A program made the position numbers and the translations under genes. Of a stretch of 64,000 bases of DNA, positions 48,501-57,500 are shown piece after piece. Within the stretch, counting starts at the first letter, position 1. Every line of letters begins with the position of its first letter. The DNA comes from Chimonanthus salicifolius (taxonomy: Eukaryota > Streptophyta > Magnoliopsida > Laurales > Calycanthaceae): NCBI GenBank assembly GCA_013350335.1, contig CM023538.1:57084769-57148768 (forward strand), written 5' to 3'. The notes below the pieces were generated by a model. The model was not told the origin of the DNA. It worked only from the letters and a program-made list of their open reading frames with translations, and did not search any database.

Positions 48501-51500
48501 AATACAAGGTTTTTCCATCAAATGGCCAGTGCTAGGAAGAGGAAAAAATTTATTCATTCTGTGTTAGTGGATGGGGAAAGAATAGATGATCGATCCGAGA
48601 TTTGTGAGGAGATAATTCAGTATTACAGGAGGCTATTTGCATCTTCTAGAAGGAATTCTCCCATACCTTCCTCTATTTCTTTTACAGAAATCTCGGCCGA
48701 TCAAAGCTCTATGCTGGATTGTCCTTTTGATGAGATTGAAGTGAAAGATGCAGTCTGGCAGTTGGGTGAGGATAAAGCCCCAGGTCCTGATGGTTTTTCA
48801 ATTTTATTCTTCAAGCATTTTTGGGATTTAGTTAAGCAGGATATCTTGGACTTGGTGAAAATTTTTTGAGAGAGGGATTATCTCAAAGGATTTGGGGGCT
48901 GGTTTTATTACTCTGATCCCCAAAAAATCCGGCGCTGCTGATTTGAATGATTTCCGGCCTATTACTTTGATAGGTGGCCATTATAAAATTTTGGCCAAGA
49001 TCCTTGCTAATCGTTTGAAGAAGGTGTTGCCTTCTATTATCTCCCCAGTGCAAAGTGCTTTTCTGAAGGTCGTCAGATTGTTGATTCAGTGGTGGTTGCT
49101 CACGAATGTTTGGATTCTAAATCTGCGTCAGGGTGAAGCAGGGGTGGTGTGTAAGTTAGATTTTCAAAAAGCTTACGACAATGTTAATTGGTACTTTTTG
49201 GCATATGTCATGCAGAGTATGGGTTTTGGTGATCGCTGGGTTACTTGGATTATGTCTTGTCCATCTTCGGCTCACTTAGCGGTGTTGATAAATGGTAGCC
49301 CTAAAGGTTTCTTTAAAATGGAGAAAAGTGTCCACCAGGGAGATCCTTTATCGCCGTATTTATTTGTTATGGTGGCGGAGGTTCTTACATCTTATGTTTG
49401 AAAAGGTCTTCTCACAGGGTTGGATTGAGGGTTTTCGCATCATAAATACGGATATTGAGATTTCACATCTACAATATGCAGATGATACCGTTCTTTTCCT
49501 TAAAGCAGATATGAGGGTTCTAAAAGTGGCCCATGCTGTCCTTCAGTGGTTCCAGATTTGTTCGGGGTTGAAGATTAATTTCAATAAGAGTGACCTTGTG
49601 GGAGTCAATATTGAGCCTAGGCAGTGCGTGGAGTTGGCTTCAGTTTTGAGTTGTAAAGTTACCTCTTTTCCAGCCAAGTATCTGGGGTTCATTTCTGCAA
49701 AGGAAAGCCTAAAAAGATTAGTTGGGATGTGATCATTGATAAGATGGAAAGGAGGCTAGCAGCTTGGAAAGGGAAATACTTGTCTATTGGTGGAAGGGTC
49801 ACTCTTATCAAAGCGGTGTTATCAAGCCTCCCTGTTTATTGTATGAGTATTTTCAAATGTCCAATGGCAGTGGTCGACAAGCTAGAAAGGATCCAGTGGC
49901 AGTTTTTGTGGAATGATGATAGAGAAAAGCGAAAGTTTCATTTGGTTAGCTGGTCTTAGGTTTGTAAACCTTTGATTGAAGGGGGTCTTGGAATTCGTCC
50001 TCTTCGTCAGGTCAATGAAGCTTTGTTAGGGAAGTGGCTTTGGCGTTTGGGTGATTCATCTGATGGTCTTTGGAAGGTTCTCGTGCGTCGGAAATATAGT
50101 TTGCATGATTCTGGTTGGAGGGTCACTAATATCAATGGGGGTGCGTCTGGCTTCTAGAAAGGAATTTGTTCTGTGTCCACAGCCTTTGACCGTTTCATCC
50201 GGTATCGAGTTTATACAAGTGAGGATATTCTTTTCTGGTCGGACAAATGGTGGCCCAGTCTTTACCGGTTTTATTCTCTCTTGCTTCAAATAGAGCTGCC
50301 TCGGTTAAAGAGTGCTATGAGATTATCCATAACAAGGTAGTCTGGGGCCCTCGGTTTCGACGGGAGCTTGAGGATTGGATGTTTGAAGATTGGATGTCCT
50401 TAATGGCTCTTTTAGGGAAAGTCTTTGTGAAGGGCTATGGTACGGACAGTCGTATTTGGGAGATTGATGCTCATGGTGTATTTTCAGTACCTTCTGCCTT
50501 TTATTTACAATTGTCTATCATTCAAAAAAAAAAAAACTTTCTGTTTGGGTACTGAGAAATTCCATCTTGTGGTTGTAATTTTGTGGTAAGAATTCCATGT
50601 AGTGCCTGTGGAGACCTGGGCTCAAACTTTGTATCAGAAGTCACTCCAAATACATGGGATTAATGGCTATGAATGATGATGATGACAATTGAGAAATCAA
50701 GTTGCGCAAAAGGTTTTTCTTGCACATAAAGATTCAATTGACTGTCCATGCCATGCTTTTTTCTTTTTCCTTCTCTGTGAAATGGATGTGCTGTACATTT
50801 TGTTTTTCAGAAAATTTAGTTGCTGCACACCATTTTCAACCAAGTTTTAACTCTTAGCATACATCCTTATGCAGTCTACTTAACAATCGTGATCACTTTC
50901 AAATATAAAGGACTAGCTGATTATTGCACTAGAACTGAAAATAAGTAACTCCAAGGAATAAAGAAATATTTCAAGATTAGGAACTAGAAAGAGACAGCTA
51001 AGAAAGAAAACCTAATGTTGTTCATTACAGTGAACAGTTTCCAATTTGGATCAAAATGGCATTTCATGGTAATTCAATGATAGATTACTCTAAAACATTC
51101 TTCTTTCATTTCAAATGTGAATGACCTCATGCATATCATGAAGAAATCCAGTAAACGTCGTCATTTGGCCTACTGAAGAGAATACTATCATCAACTTCAA
51201 AATTAACATACAAAGTTCCAAAAGAAATAACCTGGTTGCATCAAATCCACCAATGTAACAATATTTTGATGCACTTATCCCACCATCTGGCCCCTACACA
51301 TCAATAAAATAGCAAGAGTTTGTGAAGAAATAAAAATTATGGAGACACTATAAATGAGAAAATGGCATAGAATAGCCACCTGTGCCCGTCGAAGCCCAAA
51401 CTCAAGTAGACTTTTTGACTTCCCTGCAACAAAACGATGTCTTGCAGCATTCGTAGCAACCAATGACGCATAGTTAACAAGATTTACAAAAGGAGTTTCC

Positions 51501-54500
51501 AGCAGTTGAACCACCTTAAATGGGAAAAAAATGTTTTTGGCAAATGAACATATTAGAAACTCAAAGAAACATGATACAAAAGGTAAACCTAAGTGAAATC
51601 TCACATGAAGTAACAAATCATGATTGTTTATAATTAAAAATAATGCATTATTATCAAGGTTTATATATAGAAAAAATAATATATAATCAACTGATGATGC
51701 AATCATCATTAACAACATTTGCAAAGAAATTTCCAGCACTTGGAACCACCATAAATGCAAAATGAGTAGAACATGCATTTTTTGGCAACCAAAATATTAA
51801 AAAGTGAAACATCCATCATGCTCAGAATCTTTCGCAAAATAACACAGACGAAATCTTTGCATTTTGTGAGATTAAGGCTTAAAAGGAAATTTTATTTGAT
51901 GGTACTCACAGCAATAGGTCCTTCAACTCTCAGTAAGGGCATCTTAGGAAACACAACAGTTCCCTCAGAAACAGCATGCACTTCAACATCAGAGCAATCA
52001 ATTTTCCTGAGATAGTCAAAAAAGCCATCCTACAGAAAAATAACATAGTACATAAGTCAACAACATATTATGCATATCATCAAAGAAAAGGAGGTAACAA
52101 GAAAGGGTTGACTAAACAGTAACATGTTTTATACATGATGACCTGTTTTTTAGCCAATACTATCAAATTGAATACTGATAATTTTAATACTTGAGCATAA
52201 AGGAATTTTCTATGGAGCCAATTGAAGAAGCTACAAATAACAGCCACTAAGCTATTATTATATGGTATGATATCACACTTTTCCCTTTACCAGATACAAT
52301 ATAATAAATTTGACAAAGTTCCCAAGGTACATAATGTTTGTTTGTTTTCCAAATACCTACATAAACACCGAGAGCCACCTCCATTTAGATTCAGAAAGAT
52401 GTGGCTTCAGGAGAGACTTCAACAAAAACATCAAAAAATGGTGGAAAGAAATTGGAGTTTGATGCATGTGTAGATTTTAGGTTAGCCCAAAAGTTGTATC
52501 TCTCAACACTAAAGAAAAGTTGTCTCCTGAGAATCAAAATTAAAGATCGGAAAAGGACTCATTTAGCAAGTTAGAGAACAGAATTTCTTCCATCATGTCT
52601 GATATTCAACACTTAGACCTCAAAAAAGGAGAAGGATTGCTTTATAAGGAAGAAATTGATCTTTTCCCTTTTATTTTTCTCTTTTTGAGTGATAGGAGGA
52701 AAAGGATAAGAAGAGATTTAAAGAGGATTTGAAAAGGAAAGCTTCTCACAAGGAGATCAAATGGAAACAAAGCTCTAAAGGTCAAATTCCTAGCAGAAAG
52801 AGACAAAAACACCAAATATTCCATGCAATAGCTAGTGTCCATGGCCAGAAAAATTCTCTCTGCAGCATCTTTGCTGAGGAATCAATACTTGAGGACAAAG
52901 AAGCCATTGTTAAAGAGGTCTTAAATTTCTTCTCCTCTCATCATAAAGAAGAACTGGGTCAAACCCCAATCCGATCTCCTTTGGTTCCCTTGCATTAATT
53001 AAAGACGAGGACATAGACCTTGGCTTGAAATTCAGATCTCTAAAGAAGCATAGAAAAACTGGATAGCACAAGTAGAGACAGATCCCCTAGGTCAGATGGT
53101 TACCCAAGTGCTCTTTTTTAAGGAATATTGGCATGTTTTAAAAGAATGGTGTTATGGGTTTCTTGATAAAAAAATTCATGCTACAAGTACCATTTTGAAA
53201 GGTATGGGTGCCACCATCCTAGTACTCATGACTCATTCCCAAGAAAGATAGAAGCTTCTCTATGAGAGATTTCCACCCCACAAGTATAACTAGAAGCTAT
53301 TACAAAATCCTAACTAAGGTACTAGCAATTAGCTGCAAAAAGTGATCCATGACCCCATTTTCCTCAAATCAAGGAGCATGTGCAGGATGTAGACAAATCA
53401 TAGATTCAATCCTCATAGCCCATGAACGCGTGGAATTCAAATATAAATCCAAATATCTAGGTGTGGTCCTAAAACTTGATTTTGAGCAACCTCCACATAG
53501 TTGTTTCCTTATCAACAATTTATTTCCAATTTTCTAATAGGAGAGCATAAAAGTAAATATGGCCAATTTAGTGAAGGAACAGAACATACTTCGCATGTGG
53601 GAGGCAGGGTAGAGCGTAAGAAGGTGATCTCCTCCTCCGTAAATTTGAAATTAGCAATCAAGTGAATGCACTCGTCAAGACCAGCAAAGATAGTGTATTC
53701 ACCACCAAAGGGATTCTTCCGGAAAAATAAATCAAACCTGAGGCATACTCAAATTTAGAAAACAATTAAAGTTCACAAAGATATTTTTGAAAAATAAAAT
53801 TCAAAAAATTATATTTTATAAAAATAATCAAATAGTCAAAGAAATAGACCAAGTTATCATGAATGCCATATAAATAAGAGAGAACTAAATCTTCTAGAAA
53901 CGAAGTCCATTAAATCTTAATATCAACTGGATGTGAGAGAGAGAGAGAGAAAGAGGGACAAGTAAGAAAAGTTCTAAAGTTATAAAGAAGATTTTTAGTA
54001 ATATTATTTCATATTGTGTATATAATTATCTATCTTAAAAAAAAAAACGAGATTTCCAAGTCCACAAAAAAGTTTAGAAAGAAAAGACACTTGCTAACAA
54101 GTTGCAACCACAAAACAGTGTCTAACTTTATTTTAATTCTTTTTTTCCTTTTATGGGAAAGGCAAGCTGACTTGAACCCACCATGTGGCTGCAAGAAAAG
54201 AGCATGCAGCCCAATAAGTAAGAACTTATTCTTTATCCTTTTCCTTTTTCAGTCTGAAATGGTTAAAGAGAAAACACAAAAATTCAACAAGAAGCAAAAA
54301 AGAATAAATAACCAAAAAGGACACAAATAGAAGAACACCAAACTGGAAACAATCCATAAAGGTATAGTTAAGGCCAGAAAATAATTATTAATAGATAATC
54401 AATTATCTCCCTATCTAGCAAGATGATCCACATACAATGGAGCTTCTGTCAGCACATGAGACTAGATAAAATATAAAGCAGCACAAAATTTGCATCTTTC

Positions 54501-57500
54501 AATCACAAAATTTCTCTCCTTGATTTGATCCATTAGATGTCAAGGGCACCCATATTCATATAATGCCGATAGGACCAACCAAGTGACCAACAGCGAGGGT
54601 CACCTTCAATATCAGATTCAAAGCATTAAAGCAATGAAGTATTTTGCATCCCTCATGAGAATAGAGGTAGAATGTTGAGAGCTTTTTCCGAATCAGTAGG
54701 GTTGATGGAATCTAATGAGGCTGAACTGAGGGCAATTAGGAGAGCACTTCAGGTTTGGTTTGGGTTTAGCAGCGATAACATCATTATTGAACGTGATTCA
54801 ACTAATGCCATCTCTTGGGCTTCTTCCCCCCCCCCCCCCCCCCCCCTTGGAAATTGATTGGCATTGCTAGAGACATTTGAAGGTTGTGTAGGCGAGGTGG
54901 CGTCTCTTTCACTCGTACATCTCGATCAGCAAATTGTGTTACAAACTCCTTGGCGAAAGTGGGTGTTTAATTACAAAGACCATCTTTGAAATATTTCTCA
55001 TCTCATCAGACTTGAATCTTGGGGATCAGGGGTTCATTTGGATCTTGTGTTGGGTAGATTATTTGTTGTATCTTTTTATTTCTTATTTTTCCTTGTTCTT
55101 TTTATGTTTCTTTTCCTTTTCTTTGGCTCTGAGTATATATCTCCTATACTTGGATCCCTTCTTTTGCCTTCCTTCTTATTTTAATGATATTAAGTCGTCA
55201 ATGTTCTAAAAAAAAAATGAGATAGAGGTATGTGGAGATGGATACAGAAAGAACATTGTCTATCTCTAGATCACTTGAATCCAGAAGTATGGAAAAAGAA
55301 AACTCTCTAAGTTTTCTGAATTAAAATCGAATAATTCTCCATTAATTTATCTATATAGTTACAACACAGAAACAAGACTACAAAATACTCAAACCTAATT
55401 ACAAACGGTTTTTTACAAATAGTTTACTCAAGTTCCAAATATAGCAACTTCCAAATATAGCAACTTCCTCAAAAATATTTTTTTTTCTAAAATAGTACAT
55501 TAATTTTTATTTTTTTAATGGTAACTTTATTAACTTATAAATGTAATATAGTATGTTAATAATGAAGATAAATTGGCATTCAAGAAGTCCTAGTCCTCAA
55601 AGAACATTAGAAAGTTAAAATTTACTAAAAATAGTAAGATCGGCTAAAATTAGACTCATAAGCCCTAAAACAATGAAATTTGGTAAATCTGATGTCCTGT
55701 CCTACATCAATTCCCCTCCTTTTGAATAAAAATCGACTTCTGACACCCAAAGCAATGGAACTTAGGAATAAGAAAACATATTGCACATTGCCTATTTTGT
55801 CATTTTGAAATAGTATATAATATAATATGCATAATACTGTATAACGAGAAAAAATGAATTATTAAATTTCGTAGTTCATATTTTATTAATCCATGAAATA
55901 CACATCATATCATACGCTATTTTACTGTAGTTTACCATGTTTTTGCATATTTTGTTCAAAAATATACACGTTATATTGAGAATAATTATAATTAGCATTC
56001 AAAGTGTATATGGGCAAAATTTTAACAGTAGTTTAGAGCACATAAAGTGAACTTTACAAAACTTAAACTGAACAATTAAAAAAAGAAGATTTTGTACTGT
56101 ATTTTCTTCCATAGGTCAAATGACTAAGCTTGCACCCATAAGAAGGGCATAAACCTCCCATTCATTTGATCCTTGGTTATCCAGAAACCCCAAATATGTT
56201 CATGTCAACTATCTGTTTAGATATATTAGAATTTATTGATGTATTTCCATTTATGGTTGATTAGACTAGATTGATTGTGTAATCTCTTCATTAGGAAATT
56301 AGGATCCTCAAATATTGTGAGAGGTTATCCTTTATACTCTATATATATGGCTTCTATTTAGTGAATTAATACGAGAGAAATCATTCTCCATTATTCTCCT
56401 TATTTCTTTCTACATGGTATCAAAGCCTAATCTCGATCTAAATTTTTTTCCCTAGTCTTCTTTCCAAATGTTCCTTAAACTAAACTCTCATTCAATCCCT
56501 TTGCCGAAGGAGATTCATAACCGGCAGAGGGAGGGACATCTCATTCACTCAAATCCTAGCCTCCTGTCCCGATATTCATTTCTCTCATATCCCACTACAA
56601 CTTCCACTATCTTTCCGCCCTGCACTGTGGTCCAGATCCTTCTCTGCCATCATCTGCTTTTCCGACGAGACTTTCACCGGTGGGACCCTACCATAACCCT
56701 GTCGTTTTTTTGCAGGGCTACCAATCCATCAGCTTGGATCTGCCATCTGAGGCCTTTAGCCTACAATTCTTGGTCCTCCAAGCACCAGCGACAGTTCTGC
56801 TCCAAAACGCAATTTGGTGGGTTTTTTTTTTCTTTGATCTGCGTGGATCTTGCCCTGTTGCTACTGAGATTGACAACACCACCATCACCCCTAGCCCACC
56901 TTCCTACGCTCCAGGTTGACCTAGGGTTTCGGTCAACAGTGGGGCACATTTAACTGGGTTTCTGCACTGCTTCTCTTCTGCCCAAAACCCATTTTTTCTG
57001 CAAGATCTGCTGGCTCTTGGTTTGTATCTCCTTTAAACCAACTCCACTATTGTTGCCCCTGCCTTGGTTTCCATCTCACCTGGTGGGTCCCCCTTTTCCA
57101 TCTTTTCTTGTTGTTGCCTGGGACGTCCGCCACTTCTATTTTTTGGAAATTTTTTTAAGGCTCTGTTGTTCTTCCACAAAAGACAGCCTTCATCCCCATC
57201 TCTGGTGTCGCCCATCTCTCCTCTTTGGATTCCAAGCAGGTGCCTTCTCCCACATGATTGGTGGGGCCTACTTTATGCTGTTGTTCTTCTTGAAAAAAAA
57301 AAAAAAATTCCTCTCTCCCTTCCTTTTGTTTGTCATACAATCCACCATTTGCTCATAGATTCGATTCTCCAGCCCTTTGACCTCTCCTTTCAGAGATTTT
57401 TTTCACTGCATTTTGTGGCTGGTTCATAAGGCCATCTTTGTTTGTTCCCTCAGATCTGTAGTTTTTCTTCATATTTGAACCAATAATCCCCCAATTCTAC

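Noticed and set aside
56468..56953. Open frame of 161 codons as a host gene
   Set aside because: It lies wholly between the LTRs of a TSD-flanked element, has no known domain and a skewed composition.
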